64,000 nt of DNA from Pseudisothecium myosuroides (Eukaryota; Streptophyta; Bryopsida; Hypnales; Lembophyllaceae), in NCBI GenBank assembly GCA_951799445.1, contig OX637288.1, positions 25,957,288 to 26,021,287 of the forward strand, written 5' to 3'. The notes below the pieces were generated by a model. It was not told the origin of the DNA and searched no databases. It saw only the letters and a list, made by a program, of their open reading frames with translations. Position 1 is the first letter of the stretch. Each line of letters begins with the position of its first letter. The translations under genes were made by a program, and so were the position numbers. Below are positions 1 to 12,250 of this stretch, piece after piece.

Positions 1-132
1 CGTACTAATTTTGTATTTTGTAACAGTCTTTGAGTCAGAATTCTTAAAGCGGTGAAGCTAGTCTTTACCAAAAGATTCTAATACTCGAAACACCGGCCAA
101 CTTTGTTGTATAACAAAGTTTGGTTTGAGTTA

Positions 133-262
133 ATTCCTAATTTTCGGTTTAAACACTTTCATGTGTACCTCATTTGAAAATTAAAACTATTGGAGACCTT
201 GGGAATTCTTTTAAATCCTTAATGTTCGGTTTAAACACTTTCATGTGTACCTCCTTTAAGAA
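133..262. repeat. Two ~47-bp direct repeats, 82 bp apart
   Basis: The block containing ttcggtttaaacactttc begins near 143 and again near 225, followed both times by atgtgtacctc and an A-rich run. The copies differ at only a few bases. This could be part of a retroelement end, but no second terminal repeat was found. Nothing else was recognised in bases 1-470. Confidence 0.75.
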
Positions 263-473
263 TTGAAATATTCCTGCAGTCACTTGGGACTATAATTTAC
301 AAGTTTTGCCTGGGGTTGCTCCCGCACGGCGACGCTTTGACCTTAAAACAAATTACCTTGAAGAGGGGAATTTGAAAAAAACCTTGGTCATTGGCTACTT
401 AAGCCAAAATACCACATCAAGTGGTTCCTTTTCTTCCGCCATACTTTGCTCACCTTGTCTTGTTTTGCTTCCA

Positions 474-700
474 TTGCCAAATTGTAAATTTAGTGATAAT
501 TTAGTCTTTGCCATAGTTAGTTCTCTTTGCCATAGTTAGTTCTCCTTGCCTTAGTTTAGTTTACCTTAGTTTTAGTTTGCTTTGTTGTTACCTCAAAAAC
601 CTCAAAAATACCTTAGTTTTAGTTTGCTTTGTTGTTATTCCAAAAACCTCAAAAATACCTTAGTTTATATTTGTTTATTATTCCAAAACCAAAACCTCTC
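474..700. repeat. Degenerate T/A-rich tandem repeat, ~47-bp unit
   Basis: A unit containing ccttagttttagtttgc and then caaaaacctcaaaaat occurs about two and a half times, starting near 563, 610 and 656. It is preceded by shorter repeats of ccatagttagttctc. No coding signal is visible. Confidence 0.7.
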
Positions 701-761
701 ATTTAGTTTAGTTAGTTTGATCATCTCTTCTAATTAATCGTTTGTTTGTTTAGAACCTAAA

Positions 762-828
762 CCAGTTTAGAAATACCAGAATCCGAACCAGTTTAGGAAT
801 ACCAGAACTCAAACCAGTTTAGATACCA
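762..828. repeat. ~25-bp tandem repeat, three units
   Basis: Three units of the form aaccagtttagaataccagaa follow one another with small indels. A GC-richer stretch (830-1010) follows, with its own imperfect duplication of cagtacgggagtg. Confidence 0.65.
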
Positions 829-845
829 GAACCAGCAAGAAGGCC

Positions 846-2021
846 AGTAAGGGCAGTACGGGAGTGGCAAGGAACGGGGGAGCAGTAAGGGCCAGTACGG
901 GAGTGAGGGAGAGGCCACGTGTCGACTGGGGGTCGTGGGAGCGGGTCAGGGCTCCTGAGTGGGTTACTAGGGCTCCTTGGCAGGTCGCTAAGGCTCCTGG
1001 TTGAAGTCTAGAGTTCAAACTTTGACAACACAAATTTTGGGAAACACATAGAATCAAAAAACAAAAACAAACTAAGGTCGGTCATTGCTCGCCACACCAC
1101 CAAATTTTGGTTTTGTTTCCATCTTTTCTAAAATTCTAGCTAACGCTCTCAATTTCAAAATTATCAATACACTCACAAACTCACAAACTCACAAACTCCA
1201 TAGCCAACCTTCGGAATGACAACAAGAATTTAGTTGAAAAACACTTAAAGAAGACAAAGTGGCGGCTTGGGGACAATTAGATTAAAAAACTAGTTTTCCT
1301 AAAGAATCTCACTATTCATGTTGGCTTGATGTTTTGTTTTTTACTATTCCTTTTGGATTTGGCGCGGTTTTTTATTCTTTTTCCATTCATTTGTTTTGTT
1401 TTGTTGTGCTTCTCCTATTCATTTTAGATTTGGTTTGGTTTTTATTCCGTTATTATTCATCTACTATTCATTCAAGACAAATTGTTTTTGTTTTTCTACT
1501 ATTCACCTACTATTCATTTAGAATAGTTCTTTGGTTTTATTCCTTTTACTATTGAAGAATTTGGTTTTTTCTATCAATTAGTATTTTTGGAAGGAATTAG
1601 TTGGTCTTGTTGACTTGGGTTTTGTTTTATTGGCCTAATAAGCCAAATAGAAAAAGACAAAAAGTCAACAAAAACAATAGATTAATCCAACAAAAATCAT
1701 AAACTAATGAATAACAAATAAAATTGACTATTCATTGGAATATTATTAATTTGGAAGACATTAATCTTTTTAAATTAATTCTTAAATTAAAATAAATATT
1801 CAAGGTGGTTAGAAATAGGGCCTTGAAGTTATTTTAATTCAAGGAGTTATTTTAAAATCAACTAAAAACCATTAGAAGTTAACGTAAATTCCTAAAATCA
1901 ACAAAATTAAGTTAAATACTTAGACTAACCCAATTATTGTAGGAAATCAGTTAGAAGAATGTAGGAAAAAGACTTTTCCACACGTTTTGACACTAAACTT
2001 TCATCGACAGATGGAGTACCC
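846..2021. other. Non-coding, simple-sequence-rich stretch
   Basis: It contains three copies of the 10-mer actcacaaac near 1165-1195 and a T-rich tract (1320-1560) in which ctattcat recurs. Small open frames here are low-complexity. No gene was recognised. Confidence 0.5.
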
Positions 2022-2093
2022 ATGATGGAGGACGGCGGCTATCTTGAGACCATTATGCTAGTGATCAACGATGATGGGACCATGGACTCAGAG
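2022..2093 (+). other. Possible short coding exon (unrecognised)
   Basis: An ATG at 2022 opens a 24-codon frame, acidic and rich in Met and Asp, running without a stop to a good donor-like GTATGT at 2094. The sequence is GC-richer than its surroundings. I recognise no family and found no partner exon; a TTAA element sits about 100 bp downstream. It may be a chance frame. Confidence 0.2.
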
Positions 2094-2194
2094 GTATGTT
2101 AATTTTACCCTTTGCTTTTGCTTTGTTTTTGTTTTCAAATTAAAGTTAGAATCTTTGCTGTTAGAAGTTAGTTTTTAGATTAGGATTTTAGAAT

Positions 2195-3126
2195 TTAACC
2201 CCTAAAGTTCCTTGACTATGTTCTCAACAAAAATGTTCTAAAACTGCCATTTCTAGTACAAGTACTAAATTTTTGAAAAATATCATTTTTGGACACATGT
2301 AACCGTAGGATCTTGTAGTACTCTAGTTTGAGAATATGTGGAAAAAATTTCAGAAATTTCCATCGTGTAGATTGCAAGATATTAACGTTTGAAGTGGCAA
2401 AAGTCCTTTTGGGGGCCCTGCAAAAAATCGGGCAGCTGCACTTCACAGGGTCAGATTGTTATGAAAAAAATTCCAAAATGGTTGTGCTTCTTTGGATTCA
2501 TTCTTCAAGTCAAGTTGGCTACATGCTTGAAAATTTTCAGATCATTTGAAATTGTACAACATATACGAAAAAAATAGTAAGTAGAAAGAAGTAGAAAATG
2601 GTTCAAAACACTAAATTGTTAAGAAATTAATTATGAAATTGAAAAATGCCAATCCAATGGTTGCAATGTTATAATAAACAATCTACATCCTACAATTTTA
2701 TTTTTTTTGAAAAATATTGAAAATTGAGTGAAATAAACAACTTCGAAGTTTATTTTAGAGTAGACAATTCATAATTGCGCGCAAACTAAAAAACCTCATA
2801 ATGTTTGACTCATTGATCAAAATGGAATGATTCAAAGCTTTCCACGTATCTATAAATCTAATAAACCAATTTCAAATTTTTATTTTTGAAAAAAGTGATT
2901 TTTTCTGATCTGCCCGGACTGCCCAAGTTGAGAAACAAATAACATATTTGGCCATAACTTTTGACTCGTATTTCCAAATGTCATGAAATTTGGTGCATAT
3001 GAAAGATATTCCTCGTCCCCATCTTTTGTAAAAATTTCAGCCCAAAATATAAAAATCTCCAGCCACACGTACCTGCCCAAAATTTCTTTGTTACCAAAAA
3101 AGGCATGTTGGTCCTTTAGGGGTTAA
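2195..3126 (+). mobile_element. TTAA element, copy A (932 bp)
   Basis: It starts TTAACCCCTAAAG and ends CTTTAGGGGTTAA, so the inverted tips are flanked by TTAA on both sides. Inside lie the family's recurring blocks: actgccatttct near the left end, ccgtaggatcttgtag about 105 bp in, attgcaagatatt next, and ccataacttttgactc in the right third. There is no long open frame, so it is non-autonomous. The target and tip resemble piggyBac elements; assignment to that superfamily is an inference because no transposase is present. Confidence 0.85.
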
Positions 3127-4295
3127 ATTAGATTAGAAAGTTAGAGGTTATAAAACCAAATCATACTTAAAATTTAACCCAATAACGAAAATTACCAATA
3201 ATTAACCATAAACCCCCATTGGATGATAATTTAAGATTTTCATCCAAAGGAACCTCTAAGGAATCATTTTAGGTAGGAATCAGACAAAAAATCTATAAAG
3301 ATTTCAAAATCCCTTTTCACTTTTGGAAATACTTTATTTTTGAAGAATAAAAGGTTGGATGAAGTTTGAGATCAAATTTGGATGAAAAACATCCAATTAG
3401 GTCAAAATTCCGATTAGTCTTAAAAATCCGTAACTTAAAGGAACTAATAACTTAACCTTAGAATTTAGAATTATTTTGGATTGATTTGCTATTTTAGATT
3501 AGTGGATGAAGGTTAGCACAACTAAGGGGCCAACCGTACCTCGTGGTAACTTTTGTTAGGAATCTTGGAATCTAATTTTCTTCACCATTCTGGGAAGAGA
3601 AAATTATATTCTAAAAGGCTACTTAGATACAATTTTAGTTAGATTAGATTTTGTTTTCTTTCTTTGTTTTTTACCTAACCATAACGTTTAATTAATTAAT
3701 CATAGCTTTTCTTAGAATTAGTGGAATTTTATAGGATTACCAGTCACAAAAAGTGTCCATTGTTTGGAAGGCAAACACTTATTTAGGAACCACCCGATTA
3801 AGAGTAAACCTCCAACGAAACTGCCGCTAGAACCTGTGTGTAACTTTCTGACTCAAGGGTGGAGTTAGAAACACTCATACCGACCTAGCCATGAATTGCC
3901 ACATTCATGGTGGGATTTAGTCCTTTTGGGGACGGGTGACTCAAATCCTCCAAATCTAGCCAATTCGTTATTTCTATACTATTTTTAGGCCAGGGTTGGG
4001 GGGATTCTTAGTAAAAACATAAATCTAGACCAAATACTATAATGGGTATGACACAACCCTATTTTGGTTCTACACTCTTTTTATGACTTTTTGTATACTT
4101 TTATCAACTTTAAATTGCAAATTTCCAAAAAAATAATTCTACGAGTCCCAAGTGACAAATTGGGAGCTAACAAAGGGTAGTGAATGTATAGAAAAATTCC
4201 TTGATATTTATTGTTTGACTCTTGATTGCTTTGCATATCCTTTGTTTTTACAACTTGCAATATTGACATTGTACGTATGGTCTATTGTGTGACAG
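3127..4295. other. No gene recognised
   Basis: AT-rich sequence without a credible coding frame. The more GC-rich portion at 3740-3990 looks like unassigned repeat or old coding DNA, but I could not identify it. Confidence 0.4.
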
Positions 4296-5155
4296 GTTCT
4301 TCAGTGGCTTGTAGGAAGGGGTTGTAAAGACATGGAGCTATGTCAAGCGCTAACTACAGCAACTTGTAGTAGCCATGTAGAACTTGCGGCCTTTCTCAAA
4401 AGTCATGTTCCTCATCATGTCTTGCAAAGTCTTACCACCAAGATTCTTAAGGCATTCCTAGAATGCATTCTTGTAGTATCAACAATTAATGGTTTTAAAT
4501 CAGTAATTCAATTGATTGTATAGTGAAGAATCAATAATTTACATTGGTCTATATATTATATCACTAGGATTAAAAACAAACATGGCATATGAAGTGTTGA
4601 AAAACTCATGAGATTCAATGTGGGCTCCTTGGACCAATGAAATTCCTTCCATTTATATCACATGTGAGTACTAGTTGCTTCTCATGTTCTTATTGTATTT
4701 TAAATTGAGGTCATGTTTGAAGCTTTTGCTAAACTTGCTTGAAGCACAAGCAGTGGGTGAATGCTCGGCTAGATTTTAGAAGGGCGTAGCTTTTATGTTG
4801 CAAGCTGATTTTCTGAAGAACTTGAAGGGAATGTACAGGATAGTAGATACCATCACCAAATCTGAAATTGAGGACATCACTTTGGAATTGAGAACATTTT
4901 GATTGGAATTTGGAAGAGTGGTTTGAGGAGGCTTTCTTGAAGCCTGGACATTCATTAGGGGAGGCTCAGGACCTAATTGTCATGCGTGCTTTGCAACGGG
5001 GCTCTTCGCCTCTTCATTTGCAAGAGCTTCCTCTACAATTACAAGTCACAGTGACTTCTCTTCCACTCAACAAAGATTGTCAGGCATCCACTACGATGGT
5101 GCTCTCGTAGTGGTTGAGAGGGGAATTTGTGGAAGCAGAATTGCTACTCAATTGA
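4296..5155 (+). pseudogene. SKIP35-like (SKP1-interacting partner 35) pseudogene fragment
   Basis: This is the C-terminal part of a plant ankyrin-repeat-like protein related to SKIP35, a partner of SKP1 in SCF ubiquitin ligases. An acceptor-like acag at 4292-4295 precedes a frame reading VLQWLVGRGCKDMELC and later FLKSHVPHHVL (to about 4450). After ~285 bp of unrelated sequence the homology resumes near 4735, passes GVAFMLQADFL and a TITKSEIED stretch, then EEWFEEAFL, RGSSPLHLQELP and WLRGEFVEAELL before TGA at 5153. Lesions: a frameshift just before GVAF (~4785), a stop and a 10-bp duplication-like insertion near 4900-4910, and an in-frame TAG at 5108-5110 where the family has more sequence. 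The assignment rests on remembered family similarity; I am fairly confident of the family and very confident that it is broken. Confidence 0.68.
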
Positions 5156-5421
5156 GGTGGTTGGTGTTTGATAGAGGAGGTCTTTTTGGAAGTTCAAGAA
5201 AGTGGAGCTGATCTCTGTCTTAAAGTCTCGATTGCCAGGGTTTGTACTCGATTCTAAAGGCAAGTGAAGAGCAACTAGTTCTACAATGATAATTTTAGCA
5301 TTTGTAATTTGTATCCAACACTTCGTGCTTGTAATTAAAGCCTTCAAGAAAAGCACCACCACTGTTTATGTTCTTTGAACAACTGAGTTGATAAAGTTGG
5401 TTGTCATGGAAAGTATTGGAT

Positions 5422-5490
5422 GGGACTCCATGGAGCATTGCATTGGACAAGTATCCCATTGATGTCTAATGCAATACTCCATGGAGTCCC
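5422..5490. repeat. Short near-perfect hairpin (28-bp arms, 13-nt loop)
   Basis: Arms 5422-5449 and 5463-5490 are inverted copies with 26 of 28 positions paired, centred on gggactccatggag. Such a foldback could be a tiny transposon remnant or a small-RNA precursor. There is no independent evidence of transcription. Confidence 0.75.
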
Positions 5491-6654
5491 AAAATGCGGC
5501 TAGTAGACATCTTTCTGGTTTTGTATGTCTTCTGGTGTTTTTAGGAGGATATTTCTGTGTTCTCTTCTCATAATGCCTAATTGGAGTTTATCAAACTTAG
5601 TTGAATATAGAATGTTCTACTGTATATGTGATTAAATCATCCTTTATGTGGAAGCATCGAATTTGTGTTGAAAATTACGTCACAGAGCTTCTACTTTGCT
5701 ATTTGATCATAATTAAATTATTATCAGGAAGTCAAGTAGATGAAGAGCTGACAAGAAACTAGTAATTGATGCAAAGGCACTACCTTCCTCAAGAGATGAA
5801 CTTCTCAAGGTCTAATCCTCTTTTTGTTGTGATTTTTTTGGTTCTCATCAATAAAAACAATACTCATTATTGGTGAACCTTGTCAATGGACTCACGTAAT
5901 TCTGCTTGGCAGGTACCATAATTTGGTACTAAAGAAAAGTAATGTACTTGTATTGCATGTTAGTCCATATGAATGTTTGGATGTGTGGGAAAAAAAAATT
6001 TAGACTAATGATTGAAGATTACCAAAATATATTTGCTTTCGCCTCTATTGTGAACTGGAATTTGTTGATGTGTTGGTTCATGTGCAAAATATGCAGCTTC
6101 CAGATTATGATCTCCATTGCTCCCATTGATAAAAAGTTGCTTGTCACTTTTTTGCAGACCATGGCATGATAGAAGATTCCTATGTACCATTGTATAATGA
6201 AATTGTAATTGGATTTCGCATTTCTTTTATATAATCATCTTCATTATGCACAATGGATGATCTCACTTTCATCTCTTTTTGAGTTGTACTGCATTGCAAG
6301 TCGATGATCCGACCTGCAATCACCATTGCAGACAACAAGCCAAGGACATAGACACTCTAGGCATGGCATACAAAGTGGCTTGAGTGAACACTTCCACGTA
6401 CCTTCTAGAGGAGCATCTCTTATATTACATATTGCCACCAGCTCATGGAATTCAAAGCTGAGTGGTACATAAATTTGTAAAGATTGGTTGCTTGCTTTTG
6501 ATGGGGTTTTGAAGAAGTGATGTCGACAGGCAATTAGTAGGAAATGCACTTTAATGTTCAAAATACCATTATGCATTTATTGTGTAATACCATATGGAAG
6601 TAGGAAGAAGCTTTGCCACTAGGTGAAATGTGAGTTTATTCGGCACAAACTATA
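5491..6654. other. No gene recognised
   Basis: Several short frames occur, the longest being 110 codons on the minus strand at 6244-6576 (Cys- and His-rich). None shows a family motif, splice context or a clear coding bias. Confidence 0.4.
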
Positions 6655-6853
6655 CCACATGGTGAAATCACATTTTTCTTACTAATACATTAGCATGTGG
6701 GAAAGACACAAGAATTTGCCTCTTCGTGTGCTATGTGCTTGTGGATTTCGCACTTTACTACATAATGAACCCATATTACCCTTTCATGAACAGTAGAAAG
6801 AGGGAAATGTAACGCACTTTGCCGCATCAGGTAAAGCTTCCTACCTTCCCTGT
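6655..6853 (+). repeat. Left copy of a ~200-bp direct repeat
   Basis: It shares long blocks with 7962-8164, including tagcatgtgggaaaga, attaccctttcatgaaca and atgtaacgcactttgcc, in the same orientation. The pair brackets a ~1.1 kb interval. Confidence 0.8.
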
Positions 6854-7961
6854 GTCAGTGGCCATGGCCAGCAAGGCCGTTGCAATACGTGACCCTACCT
6901 AGAGAGCTGGAGAGCGATGATGATACTCAATAGTGGCTGCATTTGTATATACAGTATACCGACAGCTAGCTTCGCCAGATCGAGAGGCGTCGATAGAAAA
7001 AAACCTTCTTCATGTCATAATGACCGGAGGAGTGTGGGAGTGATTTCTTGCGGTGTACCGCTCAGTTTGAGTGCGTTTGGCCGGATGTGGACGGAAATCT
7101 TCTGCTGGTCGATCTGATCACGGGTCTGATCGGGGGAGTGCGTTGGGGGCGCTCGTGGAGAGTACATTAGGTCGTGTTGTCAACCTGGACTGTGACGTCG
7201 AAGAGAACTCATTGCAATGGAGTGGTGTTTGTCATGGTGAGGGTGATATCAGTGATGGGTCGGGGTACGGTTGCAAGCGGATGAAGACCTGTTTCGTGGT
7301 AGCGGAATGCCTCTCGACGCCGCGTTGAGGATGAACACCTTGTGAACAACAGTCTACATGCGCTCACCGATAGTGAGCCGGAAAGGGGCGTGAGTCTAGT
7401 GAACCATGGTGGCAGAGTTGCATTTGTCACTGAGTCTAATAACAAGCACAATATTGGTGTTCCATGTGATGCCAGGATGGTGCCGTACCAGGATTACTGT
7501 ATGTCCAGACATTTGATCAAACACAAAGAAAGTAGAGTGTGATCCCTCATGGGATTTATGAAATGTTTCCCAGCTCTTTCCTTGAATAATAGCCTAATCT
7601 GGGGAGATAAAAACTAGATCATTACCTCATGGTAATGGCCAACTTCATGGTTTAGGATTACCATATGGTATTCTTGTATTGGATTACTTCATGGTAATGG
7701 GGTAAAGAATTGGTGATAATATTATGGGAAATATCAATATGTATACATTATTTAATAGTATAGTATATAGTATAGTATATATTATACTATATAATATTGT
7801 ATTCCATATAATACAATGATATATTATACAATGTATTGTACATACTCCTTGTATAGATGAAGTATGTACTGTGGGAGTATGTGAATGAGACTTGTCTATT
7901 ATACTTCATAGAAGTCTCACCAAGGACAATGCTTAAGGAATAATGTCTACAACATAGAATC
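6854..7961. other. GC-richer interval between direct repeats, then AT palindromic tract
   Basis: 6860-7560 is clearly GC-richer than the flanks and has short overlapping frames on both strands (for example 7071-7328 plus and 7209-7451 minus), none recognised. 7741-7860 is a run of tatag/tatac repeats with palindromic character. With the flanking direct repeats this could be a small LTR-type element or a segmental insertion, but no primer-binding site or polypurine tract was identified. Confidence 0.4.
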
Positions 7962-8164
7962 ACATAGTAAAATCACAATTCTTTTTGGAAATATATTAGC
8001 ATGTGGGAAAGATACAAGACTTTGCCTGTTCTTGTGTTTATTGTTTGCTGAATTTGCACTTTATCACATGGTGAATTCATATTACCCTTTCATGAACAAT
8101 AGAAAGGGAAATGTAACGCACTTTGCCTTGTCGTGCATCAAGTAAAGCTTGCTACCTTCCCTGT
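7962..8164 (+). repeat. Right copy of the ~200-bp direct repeat
   Basis: Partner of 6655-6853. The copies differ by scattered substitutions and a short insertion (ttgtcgtgc near 8128), so the duplication is not recent. Confidence 0.8.
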
Positions 8165-10490
8165 GGAATACTTAATCTCTTTTGGAGTTGTGTGGAGAAC
8201 CAATATCCAATGAAGTGGCAGTGTGAGCTGTTCAAGTCTTGTTCAGCACTATATATAGATGAATTGTAGAGGGCTCATATATATTCTCAGATATGTGATC
8301 GTTCATCTTGGTGATTACACACTACTATCAGGGTGTTTTTTTTTCATTTTCAATGAAGTACCAAAGTGGCAATATTGATGCTATAGTGGTGGTCCAAATT
8401 TCAACATTCATCCACATACTGCTGTAGATAGAAAATATCACATTAGCACATACCACATATCCATAATTCAATTTGCATCCACAATCTAGCGATTTCATCC
8501 AAGATTTTTTTTAATTTGAAGTATTCTGACAATTTTCTGCCCTTTTTATAATTAGTGCTATTTTTTTCTATAGGCTTGGTGCAAGGCCCATTGTTTTGGT
8601 GCAAATTGACAACAAATTGCTGGAAAAAAATACACTTACTACGATTATGCAAAAAAGCAGTAACATTGTAACAGTTTCCAGTGCACAACGTATTGAGGCT
8701 TTAGATAAGTGAATGGGGAGTTAGTCATGGAAAAAAAAGTATTTTTTGAGTGCCCTAAATCTTATTTTCTTGTGTAGAACATTTTATTCCCAGAATTTGA
8801 AAATAAATGGCGTAGTATTTACAGTACTATTTTTTTTTTAAAAAGGAGCCTGTAACAACATTGTGAAACACAAAAAAATACAAAGAAACACTGGATATTC
8901 AGGGACTTCTTTTATAAACTTCTATTGGTAAATTTAAAAATACATTTCAAACTCTCTTTTGTATGTTGCATTGTCTTATAATTCATAAAAGAAGAGAAAC
9001 ATAAAAGATTTTTATTATTTTCAAAAGTATTTTTTGAACAATTTGTTTTGTTTTGGTAGATTCAAAATTTCATGAGAGAAAACCTGGACTCTCCAAAAGG
9101 CTCCTACAAAGCGTCCAAAGGGACCCCAACATTATTTTCTTTTTGCCTTCAAAGGAATTTTTTCCCTATTTTCGCTAATCATTGTACTGCCAATTGTCAG
9201 AGAATTGGTACACTAGCATTGGTACATGAGTAGTTTAATGGGGGAGGGCTATGGTAGTTACAATTTCATATTCAAAAGAGAATAGGAAATTGAGATATGC
9301 TCCCTTTCATTCCCAATATTCACACAAGATGAATCTTTGTTTTTGTCAAAGTTTTGGTCCTTTCACTAGCTCCTTAAGGCTTTGGAAATAGCTGCGCTTG
9401 TCAACTCGTGGCAACCTTGTAGAGAGTCCAAAATTTCTCTCATGTATGGCCAAATCATTTTGCAATGTTGGAAGTTGGCTAGGGTTTATATATTCCAAAA
9501 GGTTATCAAGTGTGGAACATTTGCTTTGCCATTGTCTTTAGCCTCATCCATATCCATCCATCCATTACATTAAGTTAAATGTTTCTTTTGTTATATTGAA
9601 ATCTCCTGGAGTGTGCGTCCCCTGGTCGCATTCTTAGTACCATCCGAAAACTCTTTGCGAGGAGCGGTGCACGGGCTTTGTTTTGTGGCATTTGGACCTA
9701 TGATGTGAAAGTTATTGAATTTCAAAAAAATTATGAATTAAAATATTAAAAATTTACTTTTACTTTTACTTTTATTTTGACTGTGGCAATGGCACAGGGC
9801 ACACTAGTCCAATTGAAGGAAGTACAAATTGCACTAAAGTACTACAGTCGTTCAATTCAGTTCACTCGAGCCGTCGGATCTAAGCTACAGTTCACCTTCG
9901 TTCAGTCACAAGTTTCTCGACTTTGGAGGATATAAACATTTGACCAGGCTTTCTTCCGGGAATATATGGTATTCATTTAATATGGTGCCCAGAGTGCACA
10001 TGGACTTCAATATACGGTGGGAGCACCCAAAACCGTCAATATAAGCAATTCAACATAGTTGGAGGCACATTTTCTTTAAAATAATATTTTTATAGTATTA
10101 GCAATTGAAAATCATGAATTTAAAAAAAAAATAGATTTTTTGGATATAGCATGTAATTTCTATGAATTTTTGATGTGACAGCTTCCTAGACTAGTGAAAC
10201 TCTCACATAGATGGACCTGAAATCAAACTCCGAAAAAAACAGCGGTGAACTAAGTGCGGTTAAGAAAGGGGACACTTTCATGACACATTTCAATAACACT
10301 TTAATGGAAGTCTAGGGACACTTCAAGGAAAATTTATAGTGCATGAATGGATACATGGACGCTTTTGGATGTTTCTACCTTAATGCCAAATTCTGAGGAT
10401 AAACGTGGCAGTAAGTGTTTAGTTTTTATGTAATCTAGTTCTAATGCCAATAACCTGTAAGGTAGAGAAACCCATTACCACCTTGATTTG
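8165..10490. other. No gene recognised
   Basis: AT-rich sequence with poly-A and poly-T tracts. The 63-81 codon frames here show no motif. Confidence 0.4.
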
Positions 10491-10755
10491 GAATTTGAAT
10501 ATCTTGGGGCCAATTCCAAGAAGGGAACATATTTTTTAATGGTGTGTGCTTGGTTTATAGATCAAACCCAAGTGGAATTATAATTTTCTGAATAAAATTG
10601 TTATTTTTGTAAATTTTTGAAGTGGTTTGCCTTGAAATTACAATACTGCTTGTAGAATGGAATCATAAACGTCCTATTAACAACCCATATTCGCCTTTCT
10701 GTGTATCCATTAGCACTTAAGTATTCACCAATTGTATATTGACAAGTTACCCCTT
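10491..10755 (+). repeat. Dispersed ~270-bp repeat, copy 1
   Basis: It aligns with 52748-53017 over its length, sharing atatcttggggccaa, aagtggaattataattt and an end at aagttacccc. No coding content. Confidence 0.8.
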
Positions 10756-10906
10756 CATGGCATTAGTGCACTGGTTTTGTCAAAAATCTTGAACGGATGG
10801 GGCTGATTTTTTTGGACAAATTTGAATGTTTCAATATACAGAATTGGAGTCAAAAGTAGGGGATGGAATCAGGCATTGAACAATGACGGGCTACTTTACC
10901 TTAACT

Positions 10907-11489
10907 TTAACCCTAAAGCACTCCAACGTTCAATTTCTAGACAATGAATAGATTGATGTAGTTATTTCTTTCTCATATTGCTTGGATGAAAGTCATCCAA
11001 ATTTGTGGAGATACTTTATCAAGTTGTTGTCCTATCTAATGGTTGGATTTGGTGTTATTAGAGTACATATTTTTCTAAAATTACAAGTGTGTAAGTATGT
11101 CAAGTAGTTGACCAAGCCAAAATTGCATTGACTCTAGTTCAAAACCGGATTTGCAAAAATAAAGTCCTAGATTTAAAGAACATAAAATTTTCAAAAAATC
11201 ACCGTATGAAGAGAATCTCATTTCAAATCCATTCCAACAAATTTTACTCAAAAAATGACAATATTTTGCTTGTAATCAAATTTAGAAGGAATTTTGAAAT
11301 TTTCCTTTCAAAATTTATAGAAAAATATTGGTGATACCATTGGTGAATCTAACCATACGGATGGAATCTACAATTCATAATCTTCAAATATTTGTATATC
11401 AACTCCAAAATATTCTTCTAAATGGCACTTTATAGTGATTTTTCTCAAATTGGCATTTTTGTAGATGAGTCTAGACGTTTATGGGTTAA
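10907..11489 (+). mobile_element. Second TTAA-flanked family (R2), copy 1
   Basis: Begins TTAACCCTAAAGCACTCC and ends GACGTTTATGGGTTAA, so weak inverted tips are flanked by TTAA. The body aligns closely with 62591-63189 (shared blocks ggagatactttatcaag, ttgcttgtaatcaaattt) and loosely with 45008-45784. Non-coding. Confidence 0.65.
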
Positions 11490-12250
11490 TAATCAAAATT
11501 TGTGGAGTGCGGACACCAGTGTCACAAGTGTTCACACAATTGTCAATCACTTGTTCGGTTGTTCATTTTTTTCAACCCCATAGTTATGCTTAGAATATGT
11601 AAAAAAATATTGAAACACAAAAATGTTGGGAACATTTATGCTTTCATCATTAAAAATTCTAATTTCACTACTAGAGAATTCAGTGTCCGATTCAACAAGA
11701 AAATCAAGAAAGATATGTTAATTTGGACAGTGGATTAGGACATTTTGATTCGGACAAAAATCAACACTTCTATGTTGATTTTATATCTTGATTCGGTCAC
11801 AGTGAAAAAATTATTATTATTATTCAATAATTTGCCACGTAAGCTATCACATAGGCTGAACTTGCCACGCAAGCAAGACTGCCACGTCACTAGAACGGCC
11901 AAACGGATTAGATTGCCATGTCAGCAATCAACAAATTGATATTAAATAATTAATTAAAGTTTCCAAATTAAATTCTTAAATTTAAAATTTAACTTTAAAA
12001 AATCCAGTATTATATTCAAAATAATTCAATAAATATATACTACTATAGAGCTTCGAATGCCAAAATCCACCACTACATTCCAAATAATTCAACATACATT
12101 CCAATTTAACTTTGAATGTAGCTTACCTTGGTATTTGAAGAGAGGGAAAGACAAGGCCTTTATACAAGTGGGGTGGTAGGAGGTAGGACAACCCATATGG
12201 GATTTGTAAAGAATGAGGAATAGTAGGAGCTCAACCGCTCATACTTAAGT

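Noticed and set aside
1..2100. LTR retrotransposon in the first 2 kb
   Set aside because: The direct repeats are only ~47 bp and 82 bp apart. No primer-binding site, polypurine tract or protease, reverse transcriptase or integrase frame was found.
2195..3126. Classifying the TTAA elements as Tourist/Harbinger MITEs with a 3-bp TAA duplication
   Set aside because: The empty sites are equally explained by a 3-bp TAA only if the tips become asymmetric. Symmetric tips and the CTAA/CTAA copy favour a 4-bp duplication. A transposase would settle it.
6244..6576. 110-codon Cys/His-rich minus-strand frame as a zinc-finger protein
   Set aside because: Cys and His spacing fits no known finger pattern, and no splice or promoter context supports it.
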